Part shown: one piece after another, positions 1-6,491 of the stretch | Layout of the letters: the number at the start of each line of letters is the position of its first letter | Numbering within the stretch: the first letter of the stretch is position 1 | Source of the DNA: an uncultured Devosia sp. | Lineage (GTDB): Bacteria; Pseudomonadota; Alphaproteobacteria; Rhizobiales; Devosiaceae | Assembly: GCA_946480655.1 (NCBI GenBank) | Contig: CAMLKN010000015.1 | Location: 1 to 17,989, forward strand | Reading direction: 5' to 3' | DNA: 17,989 nt | Made by a program: the position numbers and the translations under genes | The notes under the pieces: model-generated | Seen by the model: only the letters and a program-made list of their open reading frames with translations | Database searches by the model: none | Told to the model about the DNA's origin: nothing

Positions 1-2
1 GA

Positions 3-27
3 GGAACCTTCCTCAAGGTAGGGAGTT
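3..27 (+). promoter_or_regulatory. EcfG-type (general stress sigma factor) promoter candidate
   Basis: GGAAC lies at 3-7, followed by 16 bases and AGTT at 24-27. The known EcfG/SigT promoter form in alphaproteobacteria is GGAAC-N16/17-CGTT, so only the first base of the -10 element differs. It sits 52 bases upstream of the kinase ATG at 80, a normal leader length. HWE kinases and single-domain receivers often belong to the PhyR-NepR-EcfG regulon, which supports the call. The match is by eye; no transcription start is known. Confidence 0.6.
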
Positions 28-79
28 GTGGCTACCGGGCAGGCGACGAGTCTGGCCCTGGTTCGGGGGCGTTTGTCAC

Positions 80-1525
80 ATGGTTGAGCTGGATTACGCG
101 CGCATCTTCGAGGCGCTGCCCAGCCCCTTCATGGTGGTCGATACCCAGCTTTGCTATGTCGCGGCCAATCCCGCCTATCTCGCCACCACTGGGCGCACGA
201 TGGACCAGCTGCGCGGGCGAAACCTCTTCGATCTCTTCCCGAACTCTGACGAAAGCGGCCGGAAGCTGCGCGCCTCGTTCGAGCAGGTGATCGCCAGCGG
301 CGAGCCCGATACGCTGCCCTATCTGCCCTATCCCATTGCCGGGGAGGATGGGCAGATGGCCATGCGCTACTGGACGGCGGTGCATGTGCCGATTTTCGGC
401 GATGACGGGCAGGTCAAGTATGTGCTCCAGAACACCGTCGATGTGACCGAACTGGCGCGAATGCGCGAGGCCGCGACGCTGCCGTTCAGCTCCATGTCGG
501 CGGCGACGAGGCTCATCGAGCGGACGCGCGAGGCGGAGGCGGCGAGCGCTGACTTCCGCCGCATGTTCCAGCAGGCGCCGGCCTTTTTCGCCGTCTTGTC
601 CGGGCCCACGCATATCTTCACCTTCGCCTCTGACTCCTACCGGAAGCTGATTGGCGGGCGGAACGTGATCGGCATGCCCATCGCGTCGGCTCTTCCCGAG
701 GTCGTCGAGCAGGGATTTGTCGACATCCTCGACCGCGTCTTCCGGGACGGGGTGAATCATTCGGCCGAGGGTGCGCGGGTCATGCTGGAGAACGAACCCG
801 GCAGGCCGGCCCAGGAAACCTTTCTCGACTTCTCCTACAATCCGATCCGCGACGCTGAAGGCAATATAACCGGCGTCTTCGTGCAGGGAATGGACAGGAC
901 CGAAGCGGTGCGGGCGTCCCGGCGCCAGCGGCTGCTCATCGACGAGCTCAATCACCGGGTCAAGAACACCCTGGCCACGGTGCAGTCCATTGCCAGCCAG
1001 ACGCTGCGCAACGCAACTGACGTGGGGGCCGCACGGCAGGCGCTGGAAGCCCGGATCATGGCGCTTTCCAAGGCCCATACGATCCTGAGTGAGCGCAAGT
1101 GGCACGATACCGAGATCGGGCACCTGGTTGACCAGGAGCTGCGGGCCTTTGGCGGCGATCAGGTGCGCTTCGGCGGGCCGGCGCTGGTTGTCAATGCCAA
1201 GACGACGGTGGCCCTGGCGCTGGTCCTGCACGAACTGGCGACCAACGCGGCCAAGCATGGGGCACTCTCCACCGACCGGGGTAATCTTGCCGTCAACTGG
1301 AGCGAGGGGGAGGAGGACAGCCTGGTCATCGACTGGGTCGAGCGGGGCGGACCTCCGCTGCGCGACCCAGGCCGAGGCGGTTTTGGAACACGGCTGCTGC
1401 GCACCGTGGTTTCCGGGGAACTTGGGGGCACGCTCGATCTCAACCATGACGATGCCGGAATGCGGCTGCAGATCGTCGTTCCACGGTCGGCCTATGATGT
1501 CGGCGAGGTGCAGCTTGGCCAGTGA
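80..1525 (+). CDS. PAS-PAS HWE-family sensor histidine kinase
   Basis: A 481-residue sensor kinase that should autophosphorylate on histidine and pass the phosphate to a receiver protein. Two PAS-like domains are visible (about residues 5-120 and 160-280). They are followed by the HWE dimerisation motif ELNHRVKN with phospho-acceptor His292, the N-box HELATNAAKHG (His384, Asn389), and the W-x-E motif DWVERGG (Trp419, Glu421) that defines the HWE class. There is no membrane segment or signal peptide, so it is probably cytosolic and senses through a PAS-bound ligand that cannot be identified here. The frame is open to a TTG at 26, but that codon overlaps the proposed -10 element, so ATG 80 is preferred. 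The 3' end overlaps the receiver gene, implying translational coupling. HWE kinases such as LovK often feed the general stress response; that role is inferred here. Confidence 0.93.
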   Translation: MVELDYARIFEALPSPFMVVDTQLCYVAANPAYLATTGRTMDQLRGRNLFDLFPNSDESGRKLRASFEQVIASGEPDTLPYLPYPIAGEDGQMAMRYWTAVHVPIFGDDGQVKYVLQNTVDVTELARMREAATLPFSSMSAATRLIERTREAEAASADFRRMFQQAPAFFAVLSGPTHIFTFASDSYRKLIGGRNVIGMPIASALPEVVEQGFVDILDRVFRDGVNHSAEGARVMLENEPGRPAQETFLDFSYNPIRDAEGNITGVFVQGMDRTEAVRASRRQRLLIDELNHRVKNTLATVQSIASQTLRNATDVGAARQALEARIMALSKAHTILSERKWHDTEIGHLVDQELRAFGGDQVRFGGPALVVNAKTTVALALVLHELATNAAKHGALSTDRGNLAVNWSEGEEDSLVIDWVERGGPPLRDPGRGGFGTRLLRTVVSGELGGTLDLNHDDAGMRLQIVVPRSAYDVGEVQLGQ

Positions 1526-1880
1526 CCGCCCGCGCATTTTCGTGGTCGAGGACGAGGCGCTCGTCCTCATCAACCTGGAAGACATGCTGGAAGCGCTCGG
1601 CTGTACCGTCGTGGCGCAGGCCATGAACCTGGCCGATGCCCAGCGCCTGGCAACCAGCGTGGAGCCCGATGCGGCCATTCTGGATGTCAATCTGGGCGGG
1701 GCGGCGGTGTTTCCCGCGGCCTCCCTGCTGGCGGCGCGCGGCGTGCCGATCCTGTTTGCCACCGGCTATGGAAGGGACGGATTGCCCGAGGCCTGGCAGG
1801 ACCGGCCGGTCATCATGAAGCCCTATACGCAGCCCGACGTCGAACAGGCGCTGGCAGGCCTGCTTCATCTGGCGGGCTGA
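1494..1880 (+). CDS. single-domain response regulator (receiver only)
   Basis: A receiver domain of about 128 residues with no output domain. The acidic pocket is in VVEDEA (Glu19-Asp20), the phospho-acceptor is Asp64 in ILDVNLGG, the switch Thr90 is in FATGYG, and Lys109 is in IMKPY. The FATGYG stretch resembles the FAT GUY receivers that partner HWE kinases in alphaproteobacteria; membership is likely but not proven. It overlaps the 3' end of the kinase gene in another frame and is very probably its partner, either a phosphate sink or a carrier to another histidine kinase. The start is uncertain. ATG 1494 and ATG 1497 have no good ribosome binding site, whereas TTG 1515 has GAGGT five bases upstream and would give 121 residues starting just before the conserved fold. 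Confidence 0.9.
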   Translation: MMSARCSLASDRPRIFVVEDEALVLINLEDMLEALGCTVVAQAMNLADAQRLATSVEPDAAILDVNLGGAAVFPAASLLAARGVPILFATGYGRDGLPEAWQDRPVIMKPYTQPDVEQALAGLLHLAG

Positions 1881-1932
1881 AGCGCGATCCCCCCTTTACC
1901 AAACCTGCACTGATCTGTGAAAAGCATTGGGT

Positions 1933-1990
1933 TTGCAGGCCTTTCTGCAATAGGCTGTGCAAGGCGGGGCTCGGCTCCGAACAGGTTCGG
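1933..1990. promoter_or_regulatory. two dyad elements upstream of the secreted-protein gene
   Basis: The spacer 1881-2006 holds two perfect inverted repeats: TTGCAG-N6-CTGCAA (1933-1950) and CCGAAC-AG-GTTCGG (1977-1990). The second ends 16 bases before the ATG at 2007. Either could be a regulator operator for the two-gene unit that follows, or a leader hairpin. I could not match them to a named regulator and see no convincing -35/-10 pair. Confidence 0.4.
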
Positions 1991-2006
1991 TTCTTTGGGG
2001 GACTGT

Positions 2007-2345
2007 ATGAGACGATTTGTGACGGGGGCGGCGCTCGCGTGCAGCCTTGCCCTCGCCGTTCCGGTTGCCGCAGCGCCGGGGCAGTGTTCAATGACGGGGC
2101 AGGGTGAATTTCCCTGTGACGTCAATGTCGATGGCGGCGGCATTACTTTCACGCTGCCGAGCGGGGAAACCTTTGTCTTTGCCCATGAAGCGAATGGCGA
2201 AGGACTGGGCTATCTGATCGCCGCCGAGCCGCAACCCGGCCGCCGTCCGGAAGAACTGGGGCGCTTCGTGCCGGTCGAGGGCCAGGATGGGTGCTGGTTC
2301 GGCGAACAGGACGAGATTACCTTCTGCGCCGCGCTGGAGCAGTGA
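2007..2345 (+). CDS. small secreted four-cysteine protein, function unknown
   Basis: A 112-residue protein I do not recognise as a named family. It starts with a clear Sec signal peptide: MRRF, a hydrophobic core, and a VPVAAA cleavage site before PGQC, leaving a mature domain of about 88 residues. That domain has exactly four cysteines (in PGQCSM, EFPCDV, DGCWF and TFCAAL), enough for two disulfides in the periplasm, and is acidic. ATG 2007 was chosen because the signal peptide begins there and a G-rich stretch (GGGGGA) precedes it; the frame extends upstream to 1917 but that part is not protein-like. The hydrolase gene starts 5 bases after its stop, so the two are probably co-transcribed. 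No function can be given beyond an envelope or secreted location. Confidence 0.75.
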   Translation: MRRFVTGAALACSLALAVPVAAAPGQCSMTGQGEFPCDVNVDGGGITFTLPSGETFVFAHEANGEGLGYLIAAEPQPGRRPEELGRFVPVEGQDGCWFGEQDEITFCAALEQ

Positions 2346-2350
2346 CTGTC

Positions 2351-3193
2351 ATGACGACTGAGCCCTTTGCCGTTGAGATCGGCGGCGCCACGCTGGCCGG
2401 CCTGGAACAGGGCGAGGGGCTGCCCGTCGTGTTCCTCCATGCCGGGGTCTGCGACAAGCGCATGTGGCTCGACCAGATGCAGGCCGTTGCCGATGCCGGC
2501 TGGCACGCCGTGGCCTATGACCGGCGCGGCTATGGCGAGACGACCAGTCCCGACGAGCCCTTCAGCCACCTTGACGATCTCGAAGCCCTGCTCGACGCGC
2601 TCGACATCCATGCGGCCGTACTGGTGGGCTGTTCCATGGGCGGTGGGCTGGCGGTCGACTTCGCGCTGGCCCATCCGGGGCGGGTGATCGGTCTTGTCCT
2701 CGTCGGCACGTCCATCACCGGGGCGCCGTGGAGCGCGACCGCCGAGGAGCGGGCCATCGAAATGGCTGAGGAGGATGCCTGGGAACGCGGCGACCTCGAC
2801 CTCATCAACAAGGTGCAGGCGCATGAATGGCTCGATGGTCCCAGGACCCAGAGTGGCCGCGTCGGCGGCGCCGCGCGGGTGCTGTTCCTGGACATGAATG
2901 CCAAGGCGCTGGAAAAGCCGCAACTGACGCAGGAAGAGGGGCGGCCCGATGCCTGGGGCCGGGTCGAGGATGTCAATGCTCCCACCTTGCTGATGGTTGG
3001 CGACGAGGATTTTACCGCGCTGGTGGATCGGCATGAGACCCTGTCCGAGACCATGCCCAATGCCTTTGCTGTGGTGCTGGAGGGCGCAGCGCATATCCCG
3101 AGCATCGAGAAGCCGGAACTGGTCAATTCACTGCTGCTGCAGTTCCTCGACGCCCTGGATGGCGAAGAAAGCGATACGGAAACAGACGACTAG
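2351..3193 (+). CDS. alpha/beta-fold hydrolase
   Basis: A 280-residue alpha/beta hydrolase without signal peptide. The oxyanion region FLHAGVCDKRMW is near residue 30, followed by YDRRGYGET and the nucleophile elbow GCSMGGG with Ser95. The acid lies in VGDEDF (Asp218 or Asp220), and the catalytic His248 is in GAAHIPSIEKPE, where a proline follows the isoleucine as in many lactonase- and esterase-like members. The triad is complete, so the enzyme should be active on an ester, lactone or similar bond; the substrate is not predictable. ATG 2351 is five bases after the previous stop; a GTG at 2342 in the same frame overlaps that stop and is an alternative start. It is probably translated from the same message as the secreted protein. 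The C-terminus is acidic (EESDTETDD). Confidence 0.92.
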   Translation: MTTEPFAVEIGGATLAGLEQGEGLPVVFLHAGVCDKRMWLDQMQAVADAGWHAVAYDRRGYGETTSPDEPFSHLDDLEALLDALDIHAAVLVGCSMGGGLAVDFALAHPGRVIGLVLVGTSITGAPWSATAEERAIEMAEEDAWERGDLDLINKVQAHEWLDGPRTQSGRVGGAARVLFLDMNAKALEKPQLTQEEGRPDAWGRVEDVNAPTLLMVGDEDFTALVDRHETLSETMPNAFAVVLEGAAHIPSIEKPELVNSLLLQFLDALDGEESDTETDD

Positions 3194-3232
3194 CGGCACA
3201 AGGCAAGACCTCGTACCGCTGTCTTTCCGGTT

Positions 3233-3295
3233 TGATTCAAGTCTCTCTCAGACTGATTCAACGCCCTGAATAACTGATTCAAGACGTTGAATCGT
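3233..3295. repeat. three TGATTCAA copies at exact 21-base spacing, with GANTC cluster
   Basis: TGATTCAA occurs at 3233-3240, 3254-3261 and 3275-3282, so each copy is two helical turns from the next on the same DNA face. The third forms a perfect dyad GATTCAA-GACG-TTGAATC (3276-3293). The second contains ATTCA-N6-TGAAT and the first is followed by AGTCT-N5-AGACT. Each repeat carries GATTC, and the inverted copy GAATC, so four GANTC (CcrM methylation) sites fall within 60 bases. The block is A+T-rich relative to its surroundings and lies between the 3' ends of two convergent genes. Confidence 0.7.
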
Positions 3296-3315
3296 TGCCG
3301 GAGAAAGTCCGCGCA

Positions 3316-3336
3316 AGAGATTGATCAATAATCTCT
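3316..3336. terminator. hairpin between convergent genes, possible weak terminator
   Basis: AGAGATT (3316-3322) and AATCTCT (3330-3336) form a 7-base-pair stem around a 7-base loop, and the centre contains the palindrome ATTGATCAAT (3320-3329). It lies 17 bases past the stop of the minus-strand gene and 122 bases past the hydrolase stop. The stem is A+T-rich and the following T run is short, so termination is possible but unproven. Confidence 0.3.
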
Positions 3337-3353
3337 ATTTCCAGAATTGCTTG

Positions 3354-3803
3354 CTAGACTGCGATGATGCCGTCGAAGTGGCGGTCGAGTTGCGGTGTGG
3401 GGACGTTGGTGAGGTCCTTGTCGAGCTCGGCAACCACGGCTTTCCGAACATGATCCGACATGACCTTGCGCAGATTGCCCAGGGTCACGGGTGCGGCTGC
3501 GATCACCAGGCGGTCAAAGGCACCCGCCTTGGCCTTGTCGTCGAGTACCCCGGCAACCGAGCGGGCGAACTCGGCTTCGCGGTGATCGACCGGGTCGGTG
3601 CGCGGCTCCATGGCGCTGCGGCCGGACCCGACTGACGAGTGGCTGCGGCCCGGGCGATCGGCATTGATATCCTGAGTCTGGAGCGGGGGAATGGACCAGT
3701 CGAGACCCTTGACGGAAAGGAGGCCTTTGCCGGGACCGCCATGTTCCAGCACACGGGCTTGGTTGCCGTCGGCGATCAGGATCCAGGTTACGGTCTTTTT
3801 CAT
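3354..3803 (-). CDS. host attachment / baeRF-family 12 protein
   Basis: A 149-residue protein starting MKKTVTWILIADGNQARVLE, the typical opening of the 'protein required for attachment to host cells' family, now grouped with bacterial relatives of archaeo-eukaryotic release factors (baeRF). The ADGNQARVLE strand, a variable linker with PGRSHSS, the helix DHREAEFARSVAGVL, and the C-terminal LVIAAAPVTLGNLRKVM and VAELDKDLTNVPTPQLDRHF segments match the family layout and usual length. It has no signal peptide, so it is cytosolic despite the family name; a ribosome-related role is a prediction from the fold. GAGGAG lies eight bases upstream of the ATG, supporting this start. It is divergent from the rarD-type gene and convergent with the hydrolase. 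Confidence 0.88.
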   Translation of the reverse strand: MKKTVTWILIADGNQARVLEHGGPGKGLLSVKGLDWSIPPLQTQDINADRPGRSHSSVGSGRSAMEPRTDPVDHREAEFARSVAGVLDDKAKAGAFDRLVIAAAPVTLGNLRKVMSDHVRKAVVAELDKDLTNVPTPQLDRHFDGIIAV

Positions 3804-3994
3804 TTGCAGCTCCTCTTGTCGGGACGGGTTCTGGCCTGGGCACGACCACCGGGTCATGCCGGAAAGCGCAACGGCACGGCCGGCGCTTCCGGGAGCCAAC
3901 GTTCGACACGCGTAAAAGTTTGGGTCCGAGTCATCACCATTGCAAGGGGGAGCGATCACAAACTCTGATTGGTCCGGCTGCGGGCGCGCTGGTA

Positions 3995-4013
3995 CACGGG
4001 CAGGGCGCCCGTG
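3995..4013. promoter_or_regulatory. stem-loop in the leader of the rarD-type gene
   Basis: CACGGGC (3995-4001) pairs with GCCCGTG (4007-4013) around a five-base loop, ending 16 bases before the ATG at 4030 and just upstream of its GGAG ribosome binding site. It could influence translation of the transporter. The 226-base divergent spacer 3804-4029 must hold promoters for both flanking genes, but I see no convincing -35/-10 pair. Confidence 0.3.
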
Positions 4014-4029
4014 CGGCGCGGAGCTTGCC

Positions 4030-4974
4030 ATGACCCTTCCCGAACAGGCGCCCGAAGTGGCCGCGCCGGATACGACCCTCCCTGACACGGCCTCGAGCGA
4101 AACCCGGAAGGGCGTCGTCGCCGCGCTCTCGGCCTACCTCCTGTGGGGCTTCCTGCCCATCCTGTTCCGCCTCATGGAAGCGGCGGGCTCGATGCTGATC
4201 GTGGCGGAGCGGACGCTCTGGTCGCTGGTGCTGCTGGCTGTCATCCTTGCCTTCGCCGGCGGCTTCGCTGAAGTCCGGGCCGTGCTGAGTGATGGCAGGC
4301 GCATGCGGGTCATCGCGCTGTCCGCCATCCTGCTGGTGGGTAATTGGCTGCTCTACGTCTGGGCTGTCGAGACCGGGCAGGTGCTGGAGGCCAGCTTCGG
4401 CTATTTCATCAATCCGCTGGTCAACGTGGCGATCGGCATGATCCTCCTGGGCGAGCGGCAGAACCGCATGCAGACCATCGCCATCGGCATTGCCCTGGTG
4501 GCGATCCTGATCCAGGCCGCCGGGATCGGGCGCATCCCCTTTGTGGCGCTGGGCCTTGCCCTGTCCTTCGGTTTTTACGGCTTCATCCGCAAGACCGCCC
4601 AGGCAGGTCCGGCGACGGGTCTGTTCGCCGAGACGGTGGTGGTCGCGCCCTTTGCAGTGGCCTTCGTAGCCTTCGACCTGGCCACCCGCGGCATCGGGGT
4701 TCACGCCGATCCGGTTCAGATGACGCTTCTGGTGCTCACCGGCCCGGCAACGGCGATTCCCCTGCTGCTGTTCGCCTATGGCGTACGGCGGCTTCGGCTG
4801 ACCACGATCGGAATGTTCCAGTACCTGGCGCCGTCGATCCAGTTCCTGCTCGCCATCACCCTTTTTGGCGAGGAGCTCAATCCCCTGCGGCTTCTCAGCT
4901 TTGCGCTGATCTGGGTGTCGCTGATGGTGTTCTCCTGGGACAGCTTCCAGCAGCGGCGACGGGCGACGGCCTAG
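4030..4974 (+). CDS. rarD: RarD-type EamA (DMT superfamily) transporter
   Basis: A 314-residue inner-membrane permease of the drug/metabolite transporter superfamily. The segments AALSAYLLWGFLPILFRL, GNWLLYVWAVETGQVLEASF and GYFINPLVNVAIGMILLGE closely follow E. coli RarD, and about ten hydrophobic helices arranged as two EamA repeats can be counted. An extra hydrophilic N-terminus of about 25 residues precedes the first helix. RarD proteins are named from a chloramphenicol-sensitivity annotation, but the true substrate is unknown. ATG 4030 is preceded by GGAG at 4020-4023. The frame extends upstream to 3940 but that part is not protein-like. The stop codon shares bases with the stop of the convergent TPR gene (overlap 4971-4974). 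Confidence 0.93.
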   Translation: MTLPEQAPEVAAPDTTLPDTASSETRKGVVAALSAYLLWGFLPILFRLMEAAGSMLIVAERTLWSLVLLAVILAFAGGFAEVRAVLSDGRRMRVIALSAILLVGNWLLYVWAVETGQVLEASFGYFINPLVNVAIGMILLGERQNRMQTIAIGIALVAILIQAAGIGRIPFVALGLALSFGFYGFIRKTAQAGPATGLFAETVVVAPFAVAFVAFDLATRGIGVHADPVQMTLLVLTGPATAIPLLLFAYGVRRLRLTTIGMFQYLAPSIQFLLAITLFGEELNPLRLLSFALIWVSLMVFSWDSFQQRRRATA

Positions 4975-6491
4975 CCGTCCAGCGCAGCGAGCGCGGCTTC
5001 GACGGCGGCGCGCTCCGGCAGGTCGGGGCCCAGGTCCAGGTAGCGTTGGTAGAAGTCTCGCGCCCGCCCGGCTCGTCCGGCCTGTTCGTGGAGCCGCGCC
5101 AGCGCAAGCACGGCCTGCGGCTCCGGCAGCTCGCCGGAGGCCAGGGGAGAGAGCACGTCTGCAGCTTCCGCATAACGATCCAACTGCGCGAGCAGGTTGG
5201 CGCGTGCCAACACTTCCTCGGTGGTGAGGGTCGTCACTGCTGCCAGCCGTGCATAGGCTTCGGTGGCGCCGGTGGCGTCGGAACGTTCGACGCGGATGGC
5301 CACGAGGGCCCGCAGCGCCTCGGCGCTGCCAGGTGCATAATCGGCCCAATCCTTGAGCAGGCTTTCGGCGGCGGCAAGGTCGCCGGCTGCCCGATGCAAT
5401 TCGGAGAGGCCGCTGAGGGCCGCCGAGGCGCCGGGATCGAGTGCCAGTGCTTCGGCATAGGCGAGGCGCGCGGCATCGTCATTGCCTGCCGACCGGGCGA
5501 TCTCCGCCACCCGGATGAGCGGCTGTGGCGACAGCGGGTCGGCTTCGGCGGCAGCGCGGGCCTCGGCTTCGGCGGTGGCGTGGTCGCTGCGGGCCAGTGC
5601 AATGTCGGCACGCAGCAGCAGGGTCTGGGGCAGGAGGTCGCCTTGGCCGGGCATCAGCGCAACCTGCGCTTCGGCGGCGTCGAGGTCCCCGGCAGCAAGG
5701 TTGGCGCGTGCCAGACCCAGGCGGGCCTGCGGCAGGTTCGGATCGATGGCAAGGGCCGACTGGTAGTGCGCCGTGGCCACGTCGGCCTCACCTTCGGCCA
5801 GGGCAATATCGCCCATCAAGGCATAGGCCCAGGGCGCATCGGGGCCACCCCCGGCCGCTATGCGATGGGCCCGTGCCACCGCTCCCTCCGGATCGGTCAC
5901 CGCGCGGGCGGCAGCGCCGACGAGGGGGTCGAGCACATCGAAGATGGCGCCGGCGGCGTCGCGAAAGTAGGCCGATGTGGCGGTGGTCGCCATGGGTGGC
6001 ATGTCGATCATTTCGGCACTGCCCCGCACGACCCGCAGTCGCAGCCGCTGCCCAGCCGGCGCGCAATCGGCGGTCTGGCAGGTGATCTCGCCGGTAATGC
6101 GAGTTTCCTGGACGCCGAGGAACTCGCGAACCTGCCGGAGCACTGCGTCCATGGAGAGCGTGGAGCCGGGCAGGGTGAACTCGACCAACTGGCTATCCGG
6201 CACCGCCACCAGCGTCTGCCGCGCCAGGGCAGCGGTGCGGCTATAGTCCTGCAGGCCATCCCAGACCCGGTTGGCGGCCACGGCGGATGTCATGCCCCGA
6301 TCGGCCAGGGCCTGCGGCACCGCAATCGGTTCGATGATGATGGGATTGCGGATGATCTGCGCGCCCATGGTGGGGACCAGCAGCAGCGTTGCGGCAAAGA
6401 AGCCGATATTGATCATCATGGTGCGCAGGGTTGCCAGCCCGGCATCGACGCGGCTAAGGCTCAGGCCCGACTGTGGCTGGATGTCGGTCAT
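4971..6491 (-). CDS. membrane-anchored TPR protein B (paralogue of the preceding gene)
   Basis: A 506-residue protein with a short cytoplasmic N-terminus, one membrane helix (about residues 26-47), then a probable periplasmic module and TPR repeats to the C-terminus. The module opens with IIIEPIAVPQALADRG and NRVWDGLQD, continues with VPDSQLVEFTLP, holds a cysteine pair CQTADC and the strand LRLRVVRG, and ends near VLDPLVGAAARA (about residue 210). About seven or eight degenerate TPR units follow, including AHYQSALAIDPNLPQARLG and LAYAEALALDPGASAALS. The same module order occurs in the neighbouring gene, so the two are tandem paralogues. The start overlaps the upstream stop by four bases (ATGA), implying coupled translation. 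Function is unknown; TPRs suggest a scaffold for protein partners in the envelope. Confidence 0.85.
   Translation of the reverse strand: MTDIQPQSGLSLSRVDAGLATLRTMMINIGFFAATLLLVPTMGAQIIRNPIIIEPIAVPQALADRGMTSAVAANRVWDGLQDYSRTAALARQTLVAVPDSQLVEFTLPGSTLSMDAVLRQVREFLGVQETRITGEITCQTADCAPAGQRLRLRVVRGSAEMIDMPPMATTATSAYFRDAAGAIFDVLDPLVGAAARAVTDPEGAVARAHRIAAGGGPDAPWAYALMGDIALAEGEADVATAHYQSALAIDPNLPQARLGLARANLAAGDLDAAEAQVALMPGQGDLLPQTLLLRADIALARSDHATAEAEARAAAEADPLSPQPLIRVAEIARSAGNDDAARLAYAEALALDPGASAALSGLSELHRAAGDLAAAESLLKDWADYAPGSAEALRALVAIRVERSDATGATEAYARLAAVTTLTTEEVLARANLLAQLDRYAEAADVLSPLASGELPEPQAVLALARLHEQAGRAGRARDFYQRYLDLGPDLPERAAVEAALAALDG

Noticed and set aside
26..79. N-terminal extension of the kinase from TTG 26
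   Set aside because: The codon overlaps the proposed -10 element and the added residues do not look like part of a PAS domain.
32..1762. Long open frame on the minus strand opposite the kinase and receiver
   Set aside because: It is antisense to two genes with complete catalytic motifs, has no recognisable domain, and such frames are common in GC-rich DNA.
3233..3295. Short CRISPR array
   Set aside because: The repeated unit is only 8 bases, the intervals are 13 bases and differ in internal symmetry, and there are no cas genes.
3934..5349. 471-codon open frame on the minus strand opposite the rarD-type gene
   Set aside because: It is low-complexity and Arg-rich, overlaps two real genes and has no supporting start signals.
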